A DNA stretch of 14,663 nucleotides from Planctomycetota bacterium. GTDB lineage: Bacteria; Planctomycetota; PLA2; JAEUHO01. Each line of letters opens with the position of its first letter. Positions within the stretch are counted from its first letter, which is position 1. Shown here in pieces: positions 6,565 to 13,830 of the stretch. Under the pieces are notes generated by a model. That model saw only the letters and a program-made list of their open reading frames with translations. It searched no databases and was not told the origin of the DNA. Both the position numbers and the translations under genes were made by a program. The DNA is taken from positions 1 to 14,663 of the forward strand of contig JAPKHB010000060.1 of the NCBI GenBank assembly GCA_026647295.1. Reading direction: 5' to 3'.

Positions 6565-7659
6565 TCACAGGCGGGCCGTCCGGATCAGGCCCGAGAGCAG
6601 GCTCGGAAAGTCGATCCCCACCCGCCGGGCCGCCAGCGGCACCAGCCCGCGGTCGGTCATGCCCGGCAGCGTGTTCACCTCCAGGAACCAGGGGGTGAGG
6701 TCCGCGTCCAGGATGAAGTCGCTGCGCGAAAGGCCGCGCAGGCCGAGCAGCGCGTGCACCGCGAGCGCCAGGCCCTGGACGCGCTCGGCGAGCGCGTCGG
6801 GCAGCGGAGCCGGGCAGATCTCCTCGGCCCCGTCGGCGGAGTACTTCTCCTGGTAGTCGAACCAGGCCCCGCGGCGGGGCCGGATCTCGATCACCGGCAG
6901 CGCCCGGGGCTCGCCCCGTTCGCGCTCCTCGATCACCCCCACGGTGAGTTCTCGCCCGCGCACGTAGGCCTCCACCAGCAGGCGTTCGGCGCCGCCCTGG
7001 ACCAGGGCGTCGATCGCGGCCGCGCCCGTGCCCTCGTCGCGCACCAGGTGCACCTCCAGCGTCGACCCGCCGCAGGGGTTCTTGAGCACGAAGGGCAGGC
7101 CGAAGCGGCCCGCCCAGGTCTGGAACCACTCCGCGCGCCGGCGGGCGAGCGCGCGCACCTCCAGCGCTTCGAAGCGCGGTGTCTGGATGCCGTGGAAGGC
7201 GCAGACCTCCTTGGCGCGCACCTTGTCGAAGGCCACGGCGCTCCCGCGCATGCCGCTGCCCACGAAGGGGATGCCGGCCGCCTCGAGGCAGGCCTGCAGG
7301 GTGCCGTCCTCGCCAAAGCGCCCGTGCAGCACGGGCAGCGCCACGTCCACGCCCCAGCGCTTGAGCGCCTCCAGCGCGTCCCAGGGGCCGCGGCACTCCT
7401 TCCAGCCGTCCAGCTCGTGCGGGTCGAAGGCCGCGCGCGTGGCGGCGCCCTCCCGCCCGCGCCCCCACCCGCGCGGGGCCAGGCGCCAGGCGCCCTCGCG
7501 CGCGATCACCACGGGGCGCACGTCGTAGAGCAACCCGCCCAGCGCCCGCACGACCTGGGCGCCGCCCGCCAGCGAGACCTCGTGTTCGCTGCTCGGCCCG
7601 CCCATCAGCACCGCGACGCGCAGCCGCTCGCCGCGCGCCGGCGTCTTGCGCTTGACCAC
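6565..7659 (-). CDS. ddl: D-alanine--D-alanine ligase (ATP-grasp)
   Basis: 364 residues. It joins two D-alanines at the cost of ATP for the peptidoglycan stem peptide. Visible motifs: VAVLMGGPSSEHEVSL (15-30, Glu25 aligning with the substrate-orienting Glu), HGRFGEDGTLQACLEAAGI (112-130), PFVGSGMRGSAVAFDK (131-146), ATP-grasp VLKNPCGGST (191-200), LLVEAYVRGRELTVGVI (227-243), FDYQEKYS (267-274), RSDFILD (312-318) and FLEVNTLPGMT (325-335). Two positions depart from the usual pattern: the omega-loop region reads GGSTLEVHLV rather than GSSxGVxxV, and DRGLVP has Gly338 where E. coli DdlB has Ser281. The GTG at 7659 is supported by GGGAGG with a 5-base spacer. Pairing with the UAP1-like gene upstream fits cell-wall precursor supply. 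Confidence 0.9.
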   Translation of the reverse strand: MVKRKTPARGERLRVAVLMGGPSSEHEVSLAGGAQVVRALGGLLYDVRPVVIAREGAWRLAPRGWGRGREGAATRAAFDPHELDGWKECRGPWDALEALKRWGVDVALPVLHGRFGEDGTLQACLEAAGIPFVGSGMRGSAVAFDKVRAKEVCAFHGIQTPRFEALEVRALARRRAEWFQTWAGRFGLPFVLKNPCGGSTLEVHLVRDEGTGAAAIDALVQGGAERLLVEAYVRGRELTVGVIEERERGEPRALPVIEIRPRRGAWFDYQEKYSADGAEEICPAPLPDALAERVQGLALAVHALLGLRGLSRSDFILDADLTPWFLEVNTLPGMTDRGLVPLAARRVGIDFPSLLSGLIRTARL

Positions 7660-7793
7660 GCCCGCCTCCCGCCACGCCCCCGGGCGGCGCGCGGCAGGCG
7701 CGCCGTCCCCGCGGCTGGCTCCCCGGCCATTCAACCATGCCCCGCCGGATGCGCCCGAACGGGGTTTCCTCCCCCAGGGCTGGGGTCCTTGGC

Positions 7794-7809
7794 GGGCCGC
7801 CGGCGGCCC
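7794..7809. other. 16-bp perfect palindrome at the end of the UAP1-like gene
   Basis: GGGCCGCCGGCGGCCC is its own reverse complement and abuts the stop codon of the uridylyltransferase gene. It could fold into a short stem at the mRNA 3' end. No U-tract follows. In DNA this GC-rich, palindromes of this kind also arise by chance. Confidence 0.3.
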
Positions 7810-9119
7810 TAGGCCGCCCCCGGCGCGGGCCCGTCGTGGGGCTCCGCTCCGTCCAGCTCGAGCGGGCGCAGCGCGGGCGCCTCCGGCTCGCCAAGCCCCC
7901 GTTCCCGGTGCCAGCGCCGCACCTCGGCCTCGACCATGAGCCGGGCCCGCACGAGGCTGTCGGGGCCGCTCGCCGTCTTGATCGGCGCGAACTCCCACTC
8001 CCGGGGCACCTCGTGGAACTCCACCCGCTCGGCGTGGGGGAAGAGGTCGAAGAGGAAGCGCTCGAGCTTCACCCCCTCCACGGGCGCCGGACGTCCGTCG
8101 GGTCCGAGCGCCTCGACCGTCTTGAGCGCCCGGTGCAGCGGCAGCCGCGTCCCCGCCGCCCACTGCTCCAGGAGCCAGCGCGTCGAGAAGGCGTGGACGG
8201 CGATCGAGCCGTAGGGCAGCGGGGCGGCCGCCTCCGGGTCCACCTCGCTGTACTCCACGACGTGGTGGCGGCCGCGCACGTCCCGCACCAGCAGGCCGAC
8301 GGGCTCGGCCGGGTCGCGGCGGCGCACGACCTTGGTCACGACCTGGGCGCGCCGCTCCACCATCCAGCCCAGGAGCACCGGATCGAAGGGGCGCGCGAGG
8401 GGGTTGTCCACCTGCAGCGTGGTGAGCACGTCCACCCCCTGGGCGACCAGTTCCTCCAGCACGCCCGCGCGCGCGAGCGCCTCGAACGCGCCCCCGTGCC
8501 CGTCCGGCGCCGTGGCGAGCCGCCCCGGCCCGGCGAGCAGCGCCCGCCCTTCCCGGTCCAGGCAGGGAAGCACCCCCTGGACCAGGATCCGGGGCGGCGG
8601 CGTTCGGAGCCCGTAGTCGCCGGCCTCGGCGTAGGCGGCGCGGGTCTCCGCCTCGGTCGAGGGGCTGACGAGCACGAAGGCGGGCAGCGGGCGGGCGTGG
8701 CGCCGCCGGGCCGCCAGCACGCGCTCGGCGTGGACCCGGTAGAGCGTGCGCCCCGGGTCCGGCCCCAGTTCGACCGTCCCCTTCGGCCCGGCGTGGCCGA
8801 GCCGCGTTCCCTGCCCTCCGGCCAGCAGCAAGGTGGCCACCCGTCCGTGGGCGAGCAGGCCGAGCCCCAGGCGCGCCAGCCGCGCGCGCAGACCGCCCTC
8901 CCCCACCTGGCGCCGCCAGGTGAGGCCCCGGGGCGGACGGAGCTCCAGGCGCGCGGGGGCGGTCGCCTGCGCGGCCGTCGACAGGGCCTCCCAGGGCCAC
9001 GCGGCGGCCGCGGCGAGGAAGGCCGGGCCCCCGGCGCCAAGGCCCTGGGCGTGGGCCACCAGGTGCGCCTGGCCGGCGGCGATCAGGCGCGCCGCGGCCT
9101 CCCGCGCCGCGTCAGCCAC
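7809..9119 (-). CDS. UDP-N-acetylhexosamine pyrophosphorylase, eukaryotic UAP1/AGX type
   Basis: 436 residues of the UDPGP family. It would make UDP-GlcNAc or a related UDP-sugar from UTP and the sugar-1-phosphate. The nucleotide-binding loop is LLLAGGQGTRLG (97-108) with Lys113 in GPKGT. Further landmarks match the UAP1 pattern rather than bacterial GlmU or GalU: APDGHGG (204-210), QVDNPLARPFDP (236-247), RDPAEPVGLL and HHVVEYSEV (269-293), and KLERFLFDLF ... REWEFAPIKTASG (351-385), the segment carrying the conserved late Lys. The usual GN-x-x-x-H motif reads YGSIAVH here, losing an Asn. GTG start, 30 bp after fabF, with only a weak GGCGGA upstream. It may replace or supplement the uridylyltransferase activity of GlmU; whether it prefers GlcNAc, GalNAc or glucose is not decidable. 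Confidence 0.85.
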   Translation of the reverse strand: MADAAREAAARLIAAGQAHLVAHAQGLGAGGPAFLAAAAAWPWEALSTAAQATAPARLELRPPRGLTWRRQVGEGGLRARLARLGLGLLAHGRVATLLLAGGQGTRLGHAGPKGTVELGPDPGRTLYRVHAERVLAARRRHARPLPAFVLVSPSTEAETRAAYAEAGDYGLRTPPPRILVQGVLPCLDREGRALLAGPGRLATAPDGHGGAFEALARAGVLEELVAQGVDVLTTLQVDNPLARPFDPVLLGWMVERRAQVVTKVVRRRDPAEPVGLLVRDVRGRHHVVEYSEVDPEAAAPLPYGSIAVHAFSTRWLLEQWAAGTRLPLHRALKTVEALGPDGRPAPVEGVKLERFLFDLFPHAERVEFHEVPREWEFAPIKTASGPDSLVRARLMVEAEVRRWHRERGLGEPEAPALRPLELDGAEPHDGPAPGAA

Positions 9120-9149
9120 GTCGGGTCCGCCCGCCGGCCCGGGCTACGG

Positions 9150-10400
9150 TCAGACCTTCCCGAAGCACAGGGTCACGTTGTGGCCGCCAAAGCCCAGGCT
9201 GTTGGACAGGGCATGGCGGACCTTCATCTCGCGCGCCGCGTTGGGCACGTAGTCGAGGTCGCACTCCGGGTCGGCCTCGTCCTGGTTGATCGTGGGGTGG
9301 ACGACGTCGCCGAACACGCTCAACGCCGTGAACACCCCCTCCACCCCCCCCGAGCCGCCCAGCAGGTGCCCCACCATCGACTTGGAGGAGGAGATCGCCA
9401 GGCGGCGGGCGTGGTCGCCGAACACGGTCTTGATGGCGTGCGTCTCGGCGATGTCGTTGAGCTCGGTGGAGGTGCCATGGGCGTTGATGTAGTCCACCTG
9501 GTCGGGGTCGAGGCGCGCGTCCTTGAGCGCGAGCGCCATGGCCCGGGCCGGCCCCGAGCCGCCGGGGGCCGGCGCCGTGATGTGGTGCGCGTCGGCCGTC
9601 ATGCCGGCCCCGAGCACCTCGCAGTAGATCCGCGCCCCCCGGCGCCGCGCGTGCTCCAGTTCCTCGAAGATCAGGATGCCCGCGCCTTCCCCCATCACGA
9701 AGCCGTCGCGGCCCCGGTCGAAGGGGCGGCTGGCCGCCGCGGGGTCGTCGTTGCGCCGCGACATGGCCCGCATCGAGTTGAAGCCGGCCATCCCCATCGA
9801 GGTGATCGTCGCCTCGGCCCCCCCGCTCACGACCAGGTCGCACTCGCCCTCGCGGATGCTGCGCAGCGCGCAGGCCATGGCGTGGTTGCTGGAGGCGCAG
9901 GCCGAGGAGGTGATGAAGTTCGGGCCCTGAAGCCCGAGCCGGATGCTCACGTTCCCCGCCACGGCGTTGGCCATCATCTTGGGCACGAAGAACGCGCTGA
10001 CCCGCTGCGGGCCCTTCTCCATGATGGTCGTGTGGGTGTCCTCGATCGTGTCCAGGCCCCCGATGCCCGTGCCCAGGATCACGCCGGCGCGCTCGCGGTC
10101 GAGCCCCCCGTCGGCGCCGCGGGGCAACCCCGCGTCGTCCCAGGCCATCTCGGTGGCGGCGATCCCGTACATCGTCATCCGGTCGAGCTTCTTCAGCTCG
10201 CGCGGCTCGATCCAGCGGGTCGGCTCGAAGTCCTTCAACTCGGCCGCGATCAGGCACGGCATGCCCATGCCGGCCGCGTCAAAGCGCGTGATGCGCCCGA
10301 CGCCGCTGCGCCCGGCCAGGACGGCCGTCCAGGAGGACTCCACATCATTGCCGCAGGCGTTGAGGGTCCCCAGGCCCGTGACGACGATGCGTCTCGACAT
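9150..10400 (-). CDS. fabF: Beta-ketoacyl-ACP synthase II
   Basis: 416 residues, the full family length. It condenses malonyl-ACP with acyl-ACP in fatty-acid elongation. The active-site Cys168 sits in SSACASSNHAMA, His308 in NAHGTSTELND, and Lys340 and His345 in SSKSMVGHLLGGSGG; the C-terminal NSLGFGGHN is also intact. The start MSRRIVVTGLG matches the usual FabF N-terminus, yet the GGAGG ribosome-binding sequence touches the ATG with no spacer, so translation may depend on coupling to acpP, whose stop is only 6 bp upstream. It is the last gene of the fab block; a UDP-sugar enzyme follows after 30 bp. Confidence 0.97.
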   Translation of the reverse strand: MSRRIVVTGLGTLNACGNDVESSWTAVLAGRSGVGRITRFDAAGMGMPCLIAAELKDFEPTRWIEPRELKKLDRMTMYGIAATEMAWDDAGLPRGADGGLDRERAGVILGTGIGGLDTIEDTHTTIMEKGPQRVSAFFVPKMMANAVAGNVSIRLGLQGPNFITSSACASSNHAMACALRSIREGECDLVVSGGAEATITSMGMAGFNSMRAMSRRNDDPAAASRPFDRGRDGFVMGEGAGILIFEELEHARRRGARIYCEVLGAGMTADAHHITAPAPGGSGPARAMALALKDARLDPDQVDYINAHGTSTELNDIAETHAIKTVFGDHARRLAISSSKSMVGHLLGGSGGVEGVFTALSVFGDVVHPTINQDEADPECDLDYVPNAAREMKVRHALSNSLGFGGHNVTLCFGKV

Positions 10401-10406
10401 CCTCCG

Positions 10407-10655
10407 TCAGTCCTTCTTGTTCAGGTGCTCTTCGATGAACTTGATCGCGTCCCCCACGGTGCGGATCTTCTCCGCCTCCTCGTCGGGGATGCTGATCTCG
10501 AACTCGTCCTCGAGCTCCATCACCAGCTCGACGGTGTCGAGGCTGTCGGCCCCCAGGTCGTTGATGAACGAGGTGGCCTCGCTCACGTTCTCCTCGGTCT
10601 GGCCCATCTGCTCGCAGACGATCTTGATGACCTTGTCTCGAACGTTGCTGCCCAC
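10407..10655 (-). CDS. acpP: Acyl carrier protein
   Basis: 82 residues, strongly acidic, four-helix ACP fold. It carries growing acyl chains on a phosphopantetheine arm. The attachment Ser38 lies in the classic GADSLDTVELVMELEDEF motif. Two GTG codons could start it: 10676 and 10655. I choose 10655 because GGAGGA stands 8 bases upstream and the product then has the usual ACP length; the earlier start would add an unusual basic KRRTHT extension. It lies 60 bp after fabG and 6 bp before fabF, the common acpP-fabF arrangement. Confidence 0.95.
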   Translation of the reverse strand: MGSNVRDKVIKIVCEQMGQTEENVSEATSFINDLGADSLDTVELVMELEDEFEISIPDEEAEKIRTVGDAIKFIEEHLNKKD

Positions 10656-10715
10656 GGTGTGCGTCCTCCGTTTCACGGCCTGCCGCCCGAGGGATCCCGG
10701 GGGGCCACCGTTGTC

Positions 10716-11456
10716 CTACATGACCATGCCGCCGTCTACAGGAATCACCTGTCCCGTGATGTAGCCGGCCGTCTCGCCCGCGAGGAAGGCCACGACGGCG
10801 GCGACGTCCTCGGGGGTGCCGAGCCGCCCCAGAGGGATGCGGCCCTGGAGTTCGTCCGCCGCCCCCGGGGGGAGGCCGGCGGTCATGTCGGTCTGGATGA
10901 AGCCGGGGGCGACGGCGTTGGCCGTGACCCCCCGACCGGCCAGTTCGCGGGCCACCGAGCGCGTGAGTCCGATCAGGCCCGCCTTGGAGGCGGCGTAATT
11001 GGCCTGCCCGGCGTTGCCCATCAGGCCGACCACCGAGGTGATGTTCACGATCCGCCCGCGGCGGCTCTTCATCAGGCGCCGCGCGGCGGCCCGGGTGAGC
11101 TGCCAGGCGCCGGTGAGGTTGACGGCGAGCACCCGGTCCCAGTCCTCCTGGCTCATGCGCAGGAGCAGGGTGTCGCGGGTGATGCCGGCGTTGTTGACCA
11201 GCACGTCCAGGCCCCCGCCGTGCTCCACGGCCGCCGCGACCGCCGCCTCGGCCGCCTCGGCGGTGCTCACGTCCCCCGCCACGAAGCGGCAGCGGTCCGG
11301 GGCCCCGCTCCCGGCGCAGGTCTCCTCGGCGGCGCGGGCGTCCCGCCCGGTGAAGGTCACCCGGGCCCCGCCCTGCGCGAAGGCCGTGACGATCGCCCGG
11401 CCGATGCCGCGCGTGCCGCCGCTCACCAGGACGCTCACCCCGTGAAAGTCGCTCAT
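10716..11456 (-). CDS. fabG: 3-oxoacyl-ACP reductase (SDR family)
   Basis: 246 residues, a classical short-chain dehydrogenase that reduces beta-ketoacyl-ACP with NADPH. The cofactor loop is SGGTRGIG (12-19), the central NNAG is at 88-91, and the catalytic set is Asn113 (AVNLTG), Ser141, Tyr154 and Lys158 (YAASK). The C-terminus PVDGGMVM is the usual FabG ending. Its ATG overlaps the fabD stop as ATGA, so the two are translationally coupled. The product is distinguished from other SDRs mainly by its place between fabD and acpP. Confidence 0.96.
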   Translation of the reverse strand: MSDFHGVSVLVSGGTRGIGRAIVTAFAQGGARVTFTGRDARAAEETCAGSGAPDRCRFVAGDVSTAEAAEAAVAAAVEHGGGLDVLVNNAGITRDTLLLRMSQEDWDRVLAVNLTGAWQLTRAAARRLMKSRRGRIVNITSVVGLMGNAGQANYAASKAGLIGLTRSVARELAGRGVTANAVAPGFIQTDMTAGLPPGAADELQGRIPLGRLGTPEDVAAVVAFLAGETAGYITGQVIPVDGGMVM

Positions 11457-12400
11457 GCCGGTTCCGGGCTCCCCACCAGGGCTCCGACCGACGCCGCGTC
11501 GTCGGCCGCCTGGGTCGCAAGGTCGGGTTCCGTGCGTCGGATCAGCCCGGCCAGCACCCGGCCCGGGCCCGGTTCGACCACGCGCGTGACGCCCAGGGCG
11601 CGCGCCGCGCGCACGCCGTCGGCAAAGCGCACCGGCGCGGTCACCTGCGCCACCAGGTTGGCCCGCAGCACGGCCGGGTCGCGGCTCGGGGCGGCGCTCA
11701 CGTTGGAGATCACGGGGACGCGCGGCGGCCGCAACTCGACGGCCTCGAGCGCGCGGGCCAGGCGCCGCGCGCCGGGCTCCATCAACGGGCTGTGGAAGGC
11801 GCCCGCCACGGGCAGGCGCACCCCGCGGCGCACGCCCAGCGCGGCGGCGGCGCGTTCGGCCTCCTCCAGCGAGGGGAGGTCGCCGCTGATCACCACCTGG
11901 CCGGGGGCGTTCAGGTTGGCCACCGCGACCACCCCGCCGGTGGCCTCGCGGGCGGCGCGGCAGGCCGCCTCCGCCAGGTCCGCCTCGCAGCGCAGCGCCA
12001 GCATCCCGCTCGGCACGGCCTCGCTGGCCTCCTGCATCCCGAGGCCGCGCTCGCGCACCAGCAGCAGGGCGGCCTCGAGGTCGAGCGCCCCCGCGGCGTA
12101 CAGGGCCGTGAACTCGCCCAGCGAGAGGCCGAAGCACGCCCCGAGGTCCGCCAGCGCGTCGCCCGGGGCCGCCAGGGCCGCGGTCACCGCCGCGCCCACC
12201 GCCAGGATCGCGGGCTGCTGCACGTCGGTGCGGCGCAACTCGCTCTCGGGGCCGCGGGCGCACAGGGCGAGGAGGTCGAGGCCGAGCACCGCCGAGGCGC
12301 GGTCAAAGACGCGCCGCGCGGCGGGGAAGCGTTCGGCCACGTCCACGCCCATGCCCAGGTGCTGGGCGCCCTGTCCGGGGAAGGCCAGGGCCAGGCTCAC
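11453..12400 (-). CDS. fabD: Malonyl-CoA:ACP transacylase with a variant nucleophile motif
   Basis: 315 residues. It loads malonyl groups onto ACP. AFPGQGAQ (6-13), the nucleophile Ser93, Arg118 in RERGLGMQEA and catalytic His203 in GAFHSPLM are all present. The nucleophile elbow reads GLSLGEF instead of the usual GHSLGE(Y/F): Leu92 replaces the His next to Ser93. I recall this form in some Planctomycetota, so it is probably a lineage trait rather than a defect. The GTG start overlaps the plsX stop as GTGA, and the stop overlaps fabG, so the enzyme is made from a tightly coupled plsX-fabD-fabG message. fabH, often between plsX and fabD, is missing. Confidence 0.95.
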   Translation of the reverse strand: MSLALAFPGQGAQHLGMGVDVAERFPAARRVFDRASAVLGLDLLALCARGPESELRRTDVQQPAILAVGAAVTAALAAPGDALADLGACFGLSLGEFTALYAAGALDLEAALLLVRERGLGMQEASEAVPSGMLALRCEADLAEAACRAAREATGGVVAVANLNAPGQVVISGDLPSLEEAERAAAALGVRRGVRLPVAGAFHSPLMEPGARRLARALEAVELRPPRVPVISNVSAAPSRDPAVLRANLVAQVTAPVRFADGVRAARALGVTRVVEPGPGRVLAGLIRRTEPDLATQAADDAASVGALVGSPEPA

Positions 12401-13404
12401 CGCACGGGCTCCGCGGCCAGGTCGCGCGTGATGCGCGCGCCCACCTGCTGGTCGAGGTAGGCCCGGATGACGCGCACGCCGTTCACGAAGGCGCGCGGGC
12501 CGCTGCGGCCGTGGCCGATCACATAGCAGCCGTCCACGCCCAGCAGCGGGGCGCCGCCGTATTCGCTGTAGTCGGCGCGCGCCGCGACGGCGGCGAGCAC
12601 CTCGCGCCCGCTGGCCACGCCCGCGCCCTCCAGCGCCCCCCGCAGCGCGCCCAGGAGGAACTCCGCCATGCCCTCCGCGGCCTTGAGCGCGATGTTGCCC
12701 GTGAAGCCGTCGCAGACCACCACGTCGGCGCGGTCCGTGAAGAGTTCCCGGGGCTCCACGTTGCCCACGAAGCCGGGCACGGGCTGGGCGCGCAGCCGCT
12801 CCCAGGTCTCGTGGACCAGGCGGTTGCCCTTCTTCTCTTCTTCGCCGATCGAGAGGATGCCGACGCGCGGCGCCGCCAGGCCCAGCGTGCTCTGGGCGTA
12901 ACACGAGGCCATCAGCGCGTACTGGCGCAACTCCTCGGGGCTCGCGTCGGGGTTGGCCCCGCAGTCCACCAGGATGGTGGCCCCGCCCGGTCGGGGAAAG
13001 GGGACCGCGATGCCCAGCCGCCGCACGCCGGGCAGGCGCCGGCAGTAGAGCGTGGCGGCCGCCACGGCGGCGCCGGTGTGCCCCATCGTGAGCACGCCCG
13101 CCACGCGCCCGGCCCGCAGCAACTCCGCCACGGCCCGAGCGCTCACCCGTTCGCTGGCCCGGACCGCGCGCACCGGGTCCTCGCCCGGGTCCACCGCGTG
13201 CGGGGCGTCCCACAACTCCAGGCGGGCGCGTTCCGCCTCCCCGGGCCCGAGGCGGGCGAGTTCGGCCTCCAGCCGGGCCGGGTCGCCCGCCAGCACGATC
13301 GCCACGTCCGCGAAGCGGCGCACGGCCTCGAGCGCACCCTCCACCGCCGCGGCGGGTGCCCGGTCGCCTCCCATGGCGTCGATCGCGATGCGCGTGAGGC
13401 CCAT
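12397..13404 (-). CDS. plsX: Phosphate acyltransferase PlsX
   Basis: 335 residues. It makes acyl-phosphate from acyl-ACP and phosphate, the first committed step of phospholipid synthesis with PlsY, as a peripheral membrane enzyme. The N-terminal IAIDAMGGDRAP (6-17) is the family hallmark. GVLTMGHTGAAVAAA, ILVDCGANPDASPEEL, VGILSIGEEEKKGN and VVVCDGFTGNIALKAAEG follow in the expected order, and GGAPLLGVDGCYVIGHGRS closes the protein. GGGAGG precedes the ATG by three bases. It lies 103 bp after rpmF and overlaps fabD by 4 bp. The rpmF-plsX-fab order is widely conserved and links membrane lipid synthesis to ribosomal protein supply. Confidence 0.97.
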   Translation of the reverse strand: MGLTRIAIDAMGGDRAPAAAVEGALEAVRRFADVAIVLAGDPARLEAELARLGPGEAERARLELWDAPHAVDPGEDPVRAVRASERVSARAVAELLRAGRVAGVLTMGHTGAAVAAATLYCRRLPGVRRLGIAVPFPRPGGATILVDCGANPDASPEELRQYALMASCYAQSTLGLAAPRVGILSIGEEEKKGNRLVHETWERLRAQPVPGFVGNVEPRELFTDRADVVVCDGFTGNIALKAAEGMAEFLLGALRGALEGAGVASGREVLAAVAARADYSEYGGAPLLGVDGCYVIGHGRSGPRAFVNGVRVIRAYLDQQVGARITRDLAAEPVR

Positions 13405-13507
13405 GCGCCTCCCAGGTGCCCGACGGGCCCGCGGGGCGGGCGCCGCATGATCCCATGTCCTTCGCAGGCCGGGCCGGCGCGGCCGCGAGCCGGCGCGCCG
13501 GGCGGGC

Positions 13508-13687
13508 CTAGTCTCCCTTGTGGATGACCTCACGCCCGCGGTAGTGCCCGCAGTTCTCGCAGACCCGGTGCGCCGGGCCCCGGTGCGCGCAGCGGGCGCA
13601 GGGGCGCAGGTTGCGCGGGGCGAGTGCGTGGTGCGCGGCGCGGCTGCGGCTGCGGCGCTTGCTGACCTTGCCCATCGGGACGGCCAT
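13508..13687 (-). CDS. rpmF: 50S ribosomal protein L32
   Basis: 59 residues, the normal L32 length. The N-terminus MAVPMGKVSKRRSRSRAAHHAL is the classic basic L32 start (usually MAVPKRK.S). A zinc ribbon is complete: Cys30 and Cys33 (CARC) with Cys43 and Cys46 (CENC), so this is the zinc-binding form. GGAGG stands 8 bases before the ATG. The usual upstream partner yceD (DUF177) is absent; alaS lies there instead, 139 bp away, and the gap contains a likely promoter. Transcription probably continues into plsX. Confidence 0.96.
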   Translation of the reverse strand: MAVPMGKVSKRRSRSRAAHHALAPRNLRPCARCAHRGPAHRVCENCGHYRGREVIHKGD

Positions 13688-13802
13688 GGGGATTCCTCCG
13701 TGCCGCCGGGGCTGCCGAGGTCGGGCGGCGCCTTGGGGCGGGATCGCGAACTCAAGGGCGGGGGGTTGGGCGCACCCCGGGGCGGACCCGGGGCAGCCCA
13801 GG

Positions 13803-13830
13803 AGCGTATGCGCCCGCCTGGACGGGTCAA
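13803..13830 (-). promoter_or_regulatory. Sigma70-like promoter for rpmF-plsX-fab
   Basis: Minus strand: -35 TTGACC (13830-13825), 16-base spacer, -10 TACGCT (13808-13803). The -35 box matches five of six consensus positions and overlaps the TGA of alaS. In DNA this GC-rich such a pairing is unusual and it stands at the expected place, giving a leader of about 110 bases before rpmF. Confidence 0.42.

Noticed and set aside
10407..10676. Longer ACP beginning at GTG 10676
   Set aside because: It adds a basic extension atypical of ACP, and the good GGAGGA site is placed for the GTG at 10655.
7737..12431. A 1564-codon open frame on the plus strand antisense to ddl, the UAP1-like gene and the fab genes
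   Set aside because: It runs antisense to six clearly conserved genes, is full of Ala/Arg/Gly/His/Pro and shows no domain. Such long antisense frames are expected when GC is above 70%.
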